DNA of 64,000 bases. Origin: Gammaproteobacteria bacterium (GTDB lineage Bacteria; Pseudomonadota; Gammaproteobacteria; DSM-16500). The position numbers and the translations under genes are program-made. The notes below the pieces were generated by a model. It ran no database searches. It worked only from the letters and a program-made list of their open reading frames with translations, and was not told the origin of the DNA. Shown here in pieces: positions 45,258 through 54,272 of this stretch (its first letter is position 1; the number at the start of each line of letters is the position of its first letter). The DNA lies in contig JARLJO010000017.1 in assembly GCA_031291175.1 (NCBI GenBank), positions 18,742 through 82,741 of the forward strand, in the 5' to 3' direction.

Positions 45258-45512
45258 TTACGATACCGCTTTGCCACCGGCTTTCGTGCAATCTGCTGGA
45301 GCCATGGACATAACGCCTTTACCTTTGCATGCGTTTTGGCCTTTGCAGGAGTTATCGGCGGTTTTGCAAGCGCCTTGGCCTTTGCAGCCATTCACGCCAT
45401 AACAATTAACACTAGCTGAATCTGCAGCGGAAGAAACGGCTGGCGCTAAAGCAAATACGCTTGCTGCACCAATTGCTAAGACAACACCAGTCAATTTTTT
45501 TTTCGTAATCAT
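45258..45512 (-). CDS. bufA: Bufferin precursor peptide, cysteine-rich (BufA/HvfA type)
   Basis: 84 residues from ATG 45512, with AAAGGAG upstream. A cleavable signal peptide ends near SSAAD, then six cysteines in a CYGVNGCKGQGAC-type spacing with repeated CKGQ-AC units. Such peptides are modified by BufB/BufC and bind copper in the periplasm. The CKGQNACKGKG pattern resembles the BufA2 type. Upstream ATG at 45554 is less likely. Confidence 0.85.
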   Translation of the reverse strand: MITKKKLTGVVLAIGAASVFALAPAVSSAADSASVNCYGVNGCKGQGACKTADNSCKGQNACKGKGVMSMAPADCTKAGGKAVS

Positions 45513-45691
45513 AAAAAAAGCTCCTTTGCTGTGCATTAAAATAAGAACTAGCAACTTTCGCTACTAGCCAACAGACAGAAAACTCGTATCGCTTTAAATA
45601 GACTCAATCAGTATAGAGATAATCAACATTATCGGTCAATACAATAAAATGACAGGGATCCTACCAAGTGTATTATCTTACGATATTTCAT

Positions 45692-46561
45692 TTAAGGCTT
45701 AGCGGCAAAAAACACACCGTATTTCACTCTCTTTTGATGAAAAGCATCGCGCATCATTTTAATTTGACGGGCAAAACGAAAACCTCTCCAGCCTGAAAGC
45801 CTCAGCAATCTTAAAAAAGAATAAGCACTCACTAACGACACGCCAATGTCCCAGCTTTTAGCGACATGCGAAGACCAATCTAGCGTTTGCTCCACTTTAA
45901 ATCCCTGCTGCACTAACAATCCTTGATAATGGTTTATCGTTGGCATGTAGGGCACATCAAATGCAAAACACAATTTCTTGTATTGATCGGCTTCTTTATC
46001 CAGATATTCTTCCGCACTAGAACACCACGTGGCTAACATAAGCTTACCGCCCGGCTTTAGCACACGAAACGCTTCTTGCAAAAATAAGGCTTTATTATAA
46101 AACTGCTCACAACTTTCAAGCGACCAGACAATATCAAATGAATTATCGGCAAAGGACTTTAAAAAGAGCGCGTCTTCAATTTTAAAATTCACATTATGAA
46201 TGTTTTCGGCTTTGGCTTGTTGCGTAGCAATGGCTACTTGTTTTGGACTTAAGGTAATGCCTGTTACTATTGCGTTAAAGCGTTTTGCCAAATGCAAACT
46301 ACTGCCACCCATACCACAGCCCACATCCAATATGGTGCTATGTGAATGAATAGAAAGATGTGCCGTTAATTTTTCGATAAGTTTTTCTTGTGCTTCAAGT
46401 GGTGTTAAAGGCTGGTCATATTCATAATAGCCATGATGAATATGAGGGCCCCAGATCTCTCGCCATCCTTCTGAGATTTGATCCCAAAAGTGCGAAATGG
46501 TGCGTGTTATTTTATTGCGATCACGCATAATAGAATCATGCGTTTTAATTTTGACTGTCAT
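45692..46561 (-). CDS. SAM-dependent methyltransferase paired with type III PKS
   Basis: 289 residues from ATG 46561 (AAAGGAAATTT upstream). Class I fold: ILDVGCGMGGSSLHLAKRF motif I and VTGITLSPKQVAIA motif II are very similar to gamma-tocopherol / sarcosine-type C- or O-methyltransferases. It starts 12 bases after the type III polyketide synthase stop, so it likely methylates that enzyme's product. Product unknown. Confidence 0.88.
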   Translation of the reverse strand: MTVKIKTHDSIMRDRNKITRTISHFWDQISEGWREIWGPHIHHGYYEYDQPLTPLEAQEKLIEKLTAHLSIHSHSTILDVGCGMGGSSLHLAKRFNAIVTGITLSPKQVAIATQQAKAENIHNVNFKIEDALFLKSFADNSFDIVWSLESCEQFYNKALFLQEAFRVLKPGGKLMLATWCSSAEEYLDKEADQYKKLCFAFDVPYMPTINHYQGLLVQQGFKVEQTLDWSSHVAKSWDIGVSLVSAYSFLRLLRLSGWRGFRFARQIKMMRDAFHQKRVKYGVFFAAKP

Positions 46562-46572
46562 AAATTTCCTTT

Positions 46573-47679
46573 TTAAAGACAATGGGCGGTCAGCAGCATC
46601 GACTCCAGTGTTAAACCTGGCCCAAACGCACAACTGAAAATTTTCTTGCCGTGATCTTTTTGCTGAATATCGTCTAACATGGCTTTTAAAACAAAAAGCA
46701 CAGTGGCTGATGACATATTGCCGTAATCGCGCAACACTTGATAAGAGTACCGATTATCTTCCATCGTAATATCTAATGCCGTCTCACAGGCTTGTAATAT
46801 TTTGAGGCCACCAGGATGAATAGCATATAAGTCAATGGATGCTGCCGCCAATCCATTATCCGAAAACAATTTAGCAGCAAACGCAGCGATGCCTGATGCA
46901 ATCACGTCAGGTACATACGAACTCAACACAATATCAAATCCCGAGTCGGCAATATGCCAGGCCATTTCTTCGCGACTTTGCGGTAATAAATCACAATAAA
47001 AAGCGTTTAATCCTAAATATTTTGAAGAGGTAGTTTGGCTGGTGATTAATGCCGCAGCGGCCCCATCGGCAAAGATTGCATTTGCCACCAAATTATCTAA
47101 ATCGGATTTTTTTTGAAAATGAATGGTGCACAACTCAACACTGACAATCATGACACTTGCGCCGGGCTCGCTTTTGCAAATCGATTCTGCAAGCTTAATC
47201 GCATTAAATGCGCCATAACAGCCCATAAAATTAATACAAGTCCGCTTAATAGAAGACTTTAATTCCATTTTTTGCGTAATTTCAATATCCAGTCCAGGCG
47301 CATACATGCCCGTACAACTGACGGTAATCAAATGCGTAATATCGCTTTTTGAAACCGTATCACAGCTGGCTAAACAATTTTCAATGGCGGCAATAGCTAG
47401 ATCCAATGCATTATCTTTATAGATCTGCATACGCACGCTGGTGCTGGGAAAGGGCTCTGTCGGATGATTGGGAAAAAACTCAAAATCACCAGCAGTTCTG
47501 GCATAATCTGCTAAGACACTATAACGAGACGAGATGCCAGTCGCTTTATAAACCGATTTTAATAATCTTTTTTCAGATGGCTTTAAGTCCAGACAAGAAG
47601 CCACTAAATCCGCCACATCTGACTGGCTTTTTTTATAGAGCGGCGTGGCAGTTCCAATGCCAACAATACCAATTTCCAT
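46573..47679 (-). CDS. Type III polyketide synthase (chalcone/stilbene-synthase family)
   Basis: 368 residues. The catalytic triad is visible: C154 in NFMGCYGAF, H288 in YAIHPGG and N321 in YGNMSSAT. Such enzymes extend an acyl-CoA with malonyl-CoA and cyclise to pyrones, resorcinols or phloroglucinols. The starter is probably a fatty acyl-CoA, by analogy to bacterial homologues. It forms an operon with the methyltransferase and is divergent from an EmrAB-type pump. Confidence 0.92.
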   Translation of the reverse strand: MEIGIVGIGTATPLYKKSQSDVADLVASCLDLKPSEKRLLKSVYKATGISSRYSVLADYARTAGDFEFFPNHPTEPFPSTSVRMQIYKDNALDLAIAAIENCLASCDTVSKSDITHLITVSCTGMYAPGLDIEITQKMELKSSIKRTCINFMGCYGAFNAIKLAESICKSEPGASVMIVSVELCTIHFQKKSDLDNLVANAIFADGAAAALITSQTTSSKYLGLNAFYCDLLPQSREEMAWHIADSGFDIVLSSYVPDVIASGIAAFAAKLFSDNGLAAASIDLYAIHPGGLKILQACETALDITMEDNRYSYQVLRDYGNMSSATVLFVLKAMLDDIQQKDHGKKIFSCAFGPGLTLESMLLTAHCL

Positions 47680-47810
47680 GTTAATGCCCCGCTTAATTTT
47701 TGGCTAAAGCTGAGTTTATAGTGAATAAAGATATTCACAAGTGTTTTGGGGAATCGAGTCTGATAAGATAGCGGAATATAAATATAACCAGATTGAAAGA
47801 TAGGTAACCT

Positions 47811-49004
47811 ATGTCGGAAGAAAAACAAGCATCCTCAGAAGTTAAGATCAAAAAAAAGATCAAGCGCAAAGAATTACTATTAACCATGACCACCATTTTT
47901 ATTATGCTTGGCCTAATATTTTTTATCTATTGGCTATTTGTTAGCCGTTTTTATGAAACCACAGATGATGCGTACGTCAGTGGGAACTTAATTGAAGTTA
48001 TGCCGCAAGTCTCAGGCCATGTCACCAAAATTTTGGCTGACGAAACGGATCTGGTCACCAAGGGACAGCCTCTTGTGATTCTAGACAATTCGGATGCGCA
48101 AATTGCCTTAAGAAACACTGAATCGCAATTAGCCCTCACAGTGCGTCAAGTCAGCCAACTCTATCAAAGCACGGCGAGCCTTCAGGCCACAGTACGCATA
48201 CAACAAGAAAACCTCAAAAAAGCGCAAGAAGATTATCAAAGACGTCTTGGCCTTGTGGTCAACAAAACGATTTCTGCAGAAGACATGCGCCACTCAAAAA
48301 TCGCGGTAAACACCGCAGATGCATCACTTGCCACCGCCAAACATCAATTCAATTCGCAAATTGCCCTCATCGGCAGCACCGATCTTTATCATCACCCACA
48401 AATTCAAAATGCGGCAGCGAACGTCCGTAATGCCTATTTGGCCTTACAACGCACGACTATCTATGCACCAGAGACAGGCTACATCGCAAAACGCCCCGTA
48501 GAAGTCGGCCAACAAATAGGGCCTAACTCCATTTTGATGATCATTGTCCCTTTGAATCAGGTTTGGGTAGACGCCAATTTTAAAGAATCACAACTCGAAA
48601 ATATGCGCATAGGTCAACCTGTCACGCTTATCTCAGATGCTTATGGCAACAGCGTAAAATATAAAGGTAAAGTGGTGGGCCTAGGACCTGGCACGGGTAG
48701 CTCATTTGATTTATTACCGCCTCAAAATGCCACGGGCAACTGGATTAAGATCGTACAACGCTTACCTGTCCGTATCAGTATTGATGCCAAGCAACTAGAA
48801 GACTTTCCACTGCGCCTCGGCTTGTCGATGACGGTATCCGTTAATACACATCATCGTGATGGTGCAGTCTTAACTAAAAAAGCACAAAACAGAGTCATCT
48901 ATGAAACGCTAGGTTATAGCGAAGATTTAAAAGAAGCCGACCAGATGATTGATAAAATATTAAACGATAATGCCAAAAACATCACCTACCAGGCTCCACA
49001 GTAA
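47811..49004 (+). CDS. emrA: EmrA/HlyD-type membrane fusion protein
   Basis: 397 residues: charged N-terminus, one membrane helix (about residues 25-45), the TTDDAYVSGNLIEVMPQVSG barrel-sandwich start and a coiled-coil hairpin, then RTTIYAPETGYIAKRPVEVGQ. It bridges an inner-membrane pump and an outer-membrane channel. The EmrB-type pump follows 12 bases downstream. No tolC-like gene is seen nearby. Confidence 0.92.
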   Translation: MSEEKQASSEVKIKKKIKRKELLLTMTTIFIMLGLIFFIYWLFVSRFYETTDDAYVSGNLIEVMPQVSGHVTKILADETDLVTKGQPLVILDNSDAQIALRNTESQLALTVRQVSQLYQSTASLQATVRIQQENLKKAQEDYQRRLGLVVNKTISAEDMRHSKIAVNTADASLATAKHQFNSQIALIGSTDLYHHPQIQNAAANVRNAYLALQRTTIYAPETGYIAKRPVEVGQQIGPNSILMIIVPLNQVWVDANFKESQLENMRIGQPVTLISDAYGNSVKYKGKVVGLGPGTGSSFDLLPPQNATGNWIKIVQRLPVRISIDAKQLEDFPLRLGLSMTVSVNTHHRDGAVLTKKAQNRVIYETLGYSEDLKEADQMIDKILNDNAKNITYQAPQ

Positions 49005-49016
49005 AGGTCTTTTGTT

Positions 49017-50543
49017 ATGCCGCCTATTCACGGGTCACAATTAGTTTGGTTGACGCTGGCGGTTTCGCTCGGCATTTTCATGAATGTACTGGATAGCGCA
49101 ATTGCCAATGTCGCTATTCCCACCATTGCTGGCAACCTGGCAGTCAGTGCGGACGAAGGCACATGGGTCATCACCTCTTTTACTGTCAGCATGGCAATCA
49201 TGCTACCGTTAACCGGCTGGCTCAGTCGACGTTTTGGTGAAGTGCGTCTATTTGTACTCTCGACCATACTGTTTACTCTCGCTTCTGTGTTGTGTGGATT
49301 ATCCAATAGCTTAGGTATGTTAGTTGTTTGTCGCGTGATACAAGGCGCTGTGGCAGGCCCCATGATTCCTCTATCACAAAGTCTTTTACTCTCAAACTAC
49401 CCTGCTGATAAAAAAGGTCTAGCCACCTCACTCTGGGCAACCGTTGCCGTCGCGGCACCCGTGGTCGGCCCTATTATGGGCGGCTGGATTACCGATAATA
49501 TTAGCTGGCCATGGATCTTTTATATCAATGTCCCCGTCGGCATTTTTTCTGCCTACTTAACTTGGTCTATTTTACGCGAGCGAGAAACAGAAATTACCAA
49601 ACAACCCGTCGATTATATCGGCCTCATCTTATTAACCATTGGCATTGGCAGCCTGCAAGTTTTGTTAGATCAAGGGAAGGATCTGGATTGGTTTAACTCC
49701 AATGTGATTAATACACTGGCTGTCACGTCTTTTGTTTGCATTAGCTTTTTGATTGCGTGGGAACTCACAGAAAAAAATCCCATCATCGACCTTAGCTTAT
49801 TCAAACGGCGTAATTTCACCATTGGCACCATCGCCATTAGCTTAGGCTACATGACTTTTTTTGGTAGCGTTGTCGTGCTGCCTTTATGGCTACAAACCCA
49901 AATGAACTACACCGCCACCTGGGCAGGACTTGCGACTGCGCCGCTTGGCATCATGCCCTTAATTGTCTCCCCATTGATGAGTGTTTTAATGGGACGGTTT
50001 GATCTGCGTATTCTGATTAGCTTTGGCTTCATTGTCTTCGCTTTCTGTTGTTTTTGGCTGGCAGGCTTTGATACGGATATTGGTTTTTCCAATGTTGCAC
50101 TCATTCGCTTTATTCAAGGTATCGGTCTACCCTTCTTCTTTATCCCGACTATTGCAATGCTACTCTCTGGCCTTCCCAACAAATCCATCGCCAGCGCCTC
50201 AGGCTTATCTAATTTTTTACGTATTTTAGCTGGTAGCTTTGGCACATCGATTAGCGTCACCCTCTGGTCCAATCGCGAAGCAATACATCAAAGCAAACTT
50301 GTTGAAAGCTTAACGTCTTATCAGCCCTTGATGACTCAGACGCTGAAAGCCTTGCACGAAGCGGGACTATCGGATCAAACCAGTTATGCCAAAGTCTTGA
50401 GCCTCTTAGTGAACCAAGCTTATATGCTAGCGACAAATGACATATTTTGGGTGTCAGGCTTCATTTTCCTTAGCTTATTTGTTCTTGTCTGGTTTGCAAA
50501 ACCACCCTTCCTCGGTAAAAATACCAACATCGTCATCGAATAA
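49017..50543 (+). CDS. emrB: EmrB-type drug exporter (MFS, DHA2, 14 helices)
   Basis: 508 residues with about 14 hydrophobic helices. The MNVLDSAIANVAIPTIAG segment and GWLSRRFGEVRLF (motif A) and the motif C region GPIMGGWITDNISWPWIFYIN identify the EmrB family. It works with EmrA. Next to a polyketide operon it may export that product or protect against other toxins. Confidence 0.93.
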   Translation: MPPIHGSQLVWLTLAVSLGIFMNVLDSAIANVAIPTIAGNLAVSADEGTWVITSFTVSMAIMLPLTGWLSRRFGEVRLFVLSTILFTLASVLCGLSNSLGMLVVCRVIQGAVAGPMIPLSQSLLLSNYPADKKGLATSLWATVAVAAPVVGPIMGGWITDNISWPWIFYINVPVGIFSAYLTWSILRERETEITKQPVDYIGLILLTIGIGSLQVLLDQGKDLDWFNSNVINTLAVTSFVCISFLIAWELTEKNPIIDLSLFKRRNFTIGTIAISLGYMTFFGSVVVLPLWLQTQMNYTATWAGLATAPLGIMPLIVSPLMSVLMGRFDLRILISFGFIVFAFCCFWLAGFDTDIGFSNVALIRFIQGIGLPFFFIPTIAMLLSGLPNKSIASASGLSNFLRILAGSFGTSISVTLWSNREAIHQSKLVESLTSYQPLMTQTLKALHEAGLSDQTSYAKVLSLLVNQAYMLATNDIFWVSGFIFLSLFVLVWFAKPPFLGKNTNIVIE

Positions 50544-50665
50544 CTGGCTACCTGATACAATCAATGCGATTAAATAAACTCGCATTGGTTTATCCTCAGA
50601 ATATTGATTCACAAAAATACCCCGTGCCATAATGACTTTTTGAAAAAATGCTCTCAAGGAACCAC

Positions 50666-51454
50666 ATGCAAATCCCTACTTATCATATTGATGCTTTTTC
50701 CACACAATTATTCAAAGGCAACCCCGCGACTGTTTGCATACTGCCAAAATGGCTGCCGGATGAGACACTGCAATCCATTGCTACAGAGAATCATTTGCCG
50801 GCAACAGCCTATTTAGTTCGAGAAAATAGCCAATTTCAAGTGCGTTGGTTCACACCCGAATATGAAATTGATCTCTGCGGTCACGGCTCGTTAGCCCTGG
50901 CTTATGTGATTTTCCACCATCTTGAACCCACTTTGCAGGAAGCCGAACTGCATTATCCTCACGGCAAATTCTCAATCAAACGAACCGGCGAACTCTTCAC
51001 ACTCAATTTCCCAGCAAAAAATCTGGAAGAAATTTCCGAAAACGAACTACTCACAGCAGGTCTAGGTGCAACCCCGCAAAAAATTTTCCAACACAAATCA
51101 GAACGCTGCGTTGCTGTATTTGATACAGAAGACGAAGTCAAACATCTGAAACCGAACATCGACATCTTAAAAAAAATGGCATATCGTGGCATCATCGTGA
51201 CATCTCCCGGCAAACAATTTGATTTCGTTTCTCGCACGTTTTACCCACAAAAAGCCCAGTATGAAGACGCGATCACAGGCTCATCTCATTGTTTATTAAT
51301 TCCCTATTGGGCGAATCGACTCAACAAAATAAAATTACACGCATATCAAATATCACCTCGTGGAGGCGAATTATTTTGTGAACTCAGCGCCGATCGTGTG
51401 CTTATCAGTGGCCGCGCTGTTATGTATTTGCAAGGAAATATTGTCATTGTGTAA
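50666..51454 (+). CDS. PhzF-family protein lacking the usual catalytic glutamate
   Basis: 262 residues from ATG 50666 (AAGGAACC 5 bases upstream). The N-terminal YHIDAFSTQLFKGNPATV and C-terminal EDAITGSSHCLLIPYWA match PhzF. In PhzF and YddE the first half has an S-E-T-A-F segment with a catalytic Glu; here it is ENHLPATAYLV with Ala at residue 46. So isomerase activity may be lost or changed. GHGSLALAYVIF replaces the usual GHATLA-type segment. Role unknown. Confidence 0.85.
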   Translation: MQIPTYHIDAFSTQLFKGNPATVCILPKWLPDETLQSIATENHLPATAYLVRENSQFQVRWFTPEYEIDLCGHGSLALAYVIFHHLEPTLQEAELHYPHGKFSIKRTGELFTLNFPAKNLEEISENELLTAGLGATPQKIFQHKSERCVAVFDTEDEVKHLKPNIDILKKMAYRGIIVTSPGKQFDFVSRTFYPQKAQYEDAITGSSHCLLIPYWANRLNKIKLHAYQISPRGGELFCELSADRVLISGRAVMYLQGNIVIV

Positions 51455-51517
51455 TAAAAATTTCTCACTTCAATTTTTTTGTGGCATAATCCGCGCTCAA
51501 TACATTTAGGAGTTAAC

Positions 51518-51778
51518 ATGAAAAAAACAAACGAGATTACAGCAACCGTTAAAAAGTTCAGCGCCATTATCAAACAAGCTACTGTTGAACTGAAAAAAAT
51601 GCATGAAAACCTGAAAAAATTAAAAGCTCAAGAAAAAGCAACAAAAGCGCAAGAAAAAGCAATCAAAGCAAAAGAAAAAGCAGCTAAAGCGACAGCGAAA
51701 AAGAAAGTTGTCAAAGTTGCAAAAAAAGCCCCTGCTAAAAAGAAAGCGGCTCGCACAATCGTTGCGAAGAAAAAATAA
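51518..51778 (+). CDS. Histone H1-like Lys/Ala-rich protein
   Basis: 86 residues. The N-terminal half is helical; the C-terminal half is nearly all Lys and Ala with AKKAPAKKKAA, resembling eukaryotic H1 tails and Coxiella/Chlamydia Hc1-type proteins. AGGAG 6 bases before the ATG sets the start. It likely compacts DNA; action on bacterial or host chromatin cannot be told. Confidence 0.75.
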   Translation: MKKTNEITATVKKFSAIIKQATVELKKMHENLKKLKAQEKATKAQEKAIKAKEKAAKATAKKKVVKVAKKAPAKKKAARTIVAKKK

Positions 51779-51790
51779 TTAAGATTACAT

Positions 51791-51819
51791 ATGGGTTAGA
51801 CAGTGAATCTCTAACCCAT
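51791..51819 (+). terminator. Intrinsic terminator after the histone-like gene
   Basis: ATGGGTTAGA / TCTAACCCAT arms, 9-base loop, then TTTTTTAT. A clean intrinsic terminator 12 bases after the stop. Confidence 0.9.
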
Positions 51820-52014
51820 TTTTTATCCGCATTTCCCACTCTTTCGTTTCCGCTAAATTTATTATTTTAGCTACCCTCTAGCGTCAACTTGTTAATAAAT
51901 AGCGCTATTTATTATTTCAGATGCCCTGCATCGATTTTCTCGTTATGAAAAAAACCCACTAAAGGAATATAATGGGAAAGCTATAGTAAATCACTCACTA
52001 AGGGGAATTGTATT

Positions 52015-52443
52015 ATGGTTAAGAAGACATTGCTGATGATTACCGCACTGGTTGGAACCTTAGCTTCACTATCCGTTTTTGCAGATGATAATTACAGACA
52101 AGAACAAGGCATGATGCAGCAAGAAAAAGCTGTCTTACAACAAGACAGACAAGCGATGGAAAACGATAGAAATAAATTAATGCAAGACAGTGAACGCTTC
52201 CGCAATGAACGTCAAAGATACCGTCAAGAACATCCCCAACATAATTTTCGTCAAGGCAACAGACCCATGATGCAACAACAACCCAATGGGCAAATGCAAC
52301 CGCAAAACAGACCTCAGCAGCCCCAAGGCACAATGCCACAAAGACCTATGCAACAACAAATGGCACCTCAAGGCAGCGGATCACAACCTGCGGTCAGCGC
52401 ACCTAGCGGTCAAAATGGCCCTGCTCCTGCTCCTGCTCAGTAA
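52015..52443 (+). CDS. Exported Gln/Pro-rich protein
   Basis: 142 residues: signal peptide ending SVFA, a charged helical Gln/Arg/Asp region (residues ~25-75) and a Gln/Pro/Met-rich tail. Similar in style to the protein at 58606. No family known to me. Possibly an envelope stress or metal-linked protein; the Met and His content would suit copper, but this is speculation. Confidence 0.6.
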   Translation: MVKKTLLMITALVGTLASLSVFADDNYRQEQGMMQQEKAVLQQDRQAMENDRNKLMQDSERFRNERQRYRQEHPQHNFRQGNRPMMQQQPNGQMQPQNRPQQPQGTMPQRPMQQQMAPQGSGSQPAVSAPSGQNGPAPAPAQ

Positions 52444-52456
52444 CATTTGGCTTAAA

Positions 52457-52492
52457 AACCTGACAGGTTGCTTCCAACCACCTGTCAGGTTT
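52457..52492. terminator. Intrinsic terminator between convergent genes
   Basis: AAACCTGACAGG / CCTGTCAGGTTT arms of 12 bases around a 12-base loop; it lies between the Gln/Pro-rich gene and the nitrilase-like gene on the other strand. No long T run on either side. Confidence 0.7.
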
Positions 52493-52495
52493 ACA

Positions 52496-53311
52496 TTACA
52501 ACTTTCTATGCAACAAAACCGGAAAATCCTGGCGCAACTGACGCATATATTCCAAATTGATATCACCCACCACCACGCCCGCACCCTCTTCTAGCAGTGC
52601 GTCTACTGTTCCCCAAGGATTCACAATCATCGTATGTCCATAAGTCTTTCTGCCATTAGTATGCGTACCCGTTTGGCAAGAAGTGACAAGATAAGCGAGA
52701 TTCTCAATCGCCCGCGCGCGGATCAATACATCCCAATGTGCAGCACCTGTCGTATAAGTAAATGCCGTCGGCAATGCAATAATTTCCACATCTTGCGCCT
52801 GCATACGTCGAAATAATTCAGGAAAACGAATATCGTAACAAACACCCAAACCCAGACGACCAAAAGGCGTTTGCACTACCACGACTTTATCACCCGCCTC
52901 GATGGTTTTTGATTCAGAATAATCTTCCTGGCTAGCACGCAAATGCACATCAAATAAATGGACCTTATCATAACGCGCAACGCATTCGCCCTGATCATCA
53001 AACACCAAACAGGCAGCACGCGCTCGACTATCATCCTTGGCAATTGCGATAGGAATCGTGCCACCAACCAACCAAATTCGGTGCTTCTTCGCTTCGGTTT
53101 GTAAAAAATCTTGTATGAGACCGTGCCCCAGCTCCTCGCGCAAATTAATTTTATCCATTGGGCCCATGCCCATCAGCGCAAACATTTCTGGCAACACGAT
53201 GAGCTTAGCGCCTAAATCAACGGCTTGTTGAATGAGTTTTTTTGCCATCTCTAGATTTTCTTTGACATCACTGGTGGATGTCATTTGAATCCCTGCAACG
53301 CGTGGGTTCAT
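52496..53311 (-). CDS. Carbon-nitrogen hydrolase, Nit1-like amidase
   Basis: 271 residues of the nitrilase superfamily. The Glu-Lys-Cys triad is in LPEMFAL, YDKVHLFDV and GVCYDIRFPELFR. The layout matches deaminated-glutathione amidase (Nit1/YbeM) proteins, which repair transamination damage to glutathione. The next gene upstream on the same strand (53321) is a peptidase, 9 bases away. Confidence 0.88.
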   Translation of the reverse strand: MNPRVAGIQMTSTSDVKENLEMAKKLIQQAVDLGAKLIVLPEMFALMGMGPMDKINLREELGHGLIQDFLQTEAKKHRIWLVGGTIPIAIAKDDSRARAACLVFDDQGECVARYDKVHLFDVHLRASQEDYSESKTIEAGDKVVVVQTPFGRLGLGVCYDIRFPELFRRMQAQDVEIIALPTAFTYTTGAAHWDVLIRARAIENLAYLVTSCQTGTHTNGRKTYGHTMIVNPWGTVDALLEEGAGVVVGDINLEYMRQLRQDFPVLLHRKL

Positions 53312-53320
53312 ACACCATCC

Positions 53321-54223
53321 TTAAGCTAAAATAATAGATTCTTCTACCGCGTTCATAATAGCACGCTGTATCGCTTGCGCGGCCATCGCACCAACGACCA
53401 TCTCAGCAGCCACCTTATCTCCCAATGAAAATGCAAAAACAAGATCGCCATCGTATCGCGAAAAAATCGGTGAAATGGCTCGTGCCATACCCGCTATCGC
53501 CATTTTGGCAATCCGACCCAATTCAATTTTGGAAAAACGCGCATTGGTGAATAAAGCAATTAATGTCGTATTTTCGGAAGACAGATTTTCTTCAGGAGCA
53601 CCAGAAAGCAAATAGTTTTCGCAATTGCCAAACTCCCCATTTTCTAAACGGGCTCCCGCGAGAATCCGTCCACTCTCATCAAGCACATCGCCCACCGCAT
53701 TTACCACGGCATACGCTAAAACACTTGTGCCATTGGGCAATGAGATCTCAGCACGACCCAGGCCACCCGACATACGCTTGGCTTTTTGAATGACCTTGCC
53801 GACACTCGCACCAGTGCCCGCACCAATTCTGCCTGAGGCTTTGTTATCTTCTTTGGCTAACACACAAGCCTCATAGACCTCAAACTCAGTCGGGGGCAAA
53901 TCTTTTTTCACTCCCAGATCATAAATCGCCGCCGCCGGGACAATTGGCACAGCACCATGAGGCGTTGCCCATCCGCGCTTTTGCTCATGAAGCCAACGCA
54001 TCATGCCATTGACGGCAGGCAATCCAAAAGCACTCCCACCCAGCAAAGCCAGCCCGTTGACATGCGTGACATTGGCATCCAGCGCCAAGGTACCTAACTC
54101 ATGAGAAGCAGGCGATGATCCGCACAAACAATAAGCACCCACTGCAGACTCATCAAATATAAAGACCGAAGCACCCGTACCATGCATTTCATGTGTGTAA
54201 TGCCCTACTTTTAAACCTTTCAT
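53321..54223 (-). CDS. P1-family N-terminal-nucleophile peptidase, NylC-like
   Basis: 300 residues. The GGSAFGL segment and the self-cleavage site N218-T219 (ENTTLIALFTNA) match NylC/DmpA-type hydrolases, which cut themselves into two chains with Thr219 as new nucleophile. Such enzymes cleave beta-amino or nylon-oligomer amide bonds; natural substrates are little known. It shares an operon with the amidase. Confidence 0.85.
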   Translation of the reverse strand: MKGLKVGHYTHEMHGTGASVFIFDESAVGAYCLCGSSPASHELGTLALDANVTHVNGLALLGGSAFGLPAVNGMMRWLHEQKRGWATPHGAVPIVPAAAIYDLGVKKDLPPTEFEVYEACVLAKEDNKASGRIGAGTGASVGKVIQKAKRMSGGLGRAEISLPNGTSVLAYAVVNAVGDVLDESGRILAGARLENGEFGNCENYLLSGAPEENLSSENTTLIALFTNARFSKIELGRIAKMAIAGMARAISPIFSRYDGDLVFAFSLGDKVAAEMVVGAMAAQAIQRAIMNAVEESIILA

Positions 54224-54272
54224 TTGGTGTTTTTCCCTTTAGTCTGGGTAAATTATATGCTAGTCTTTGCAC

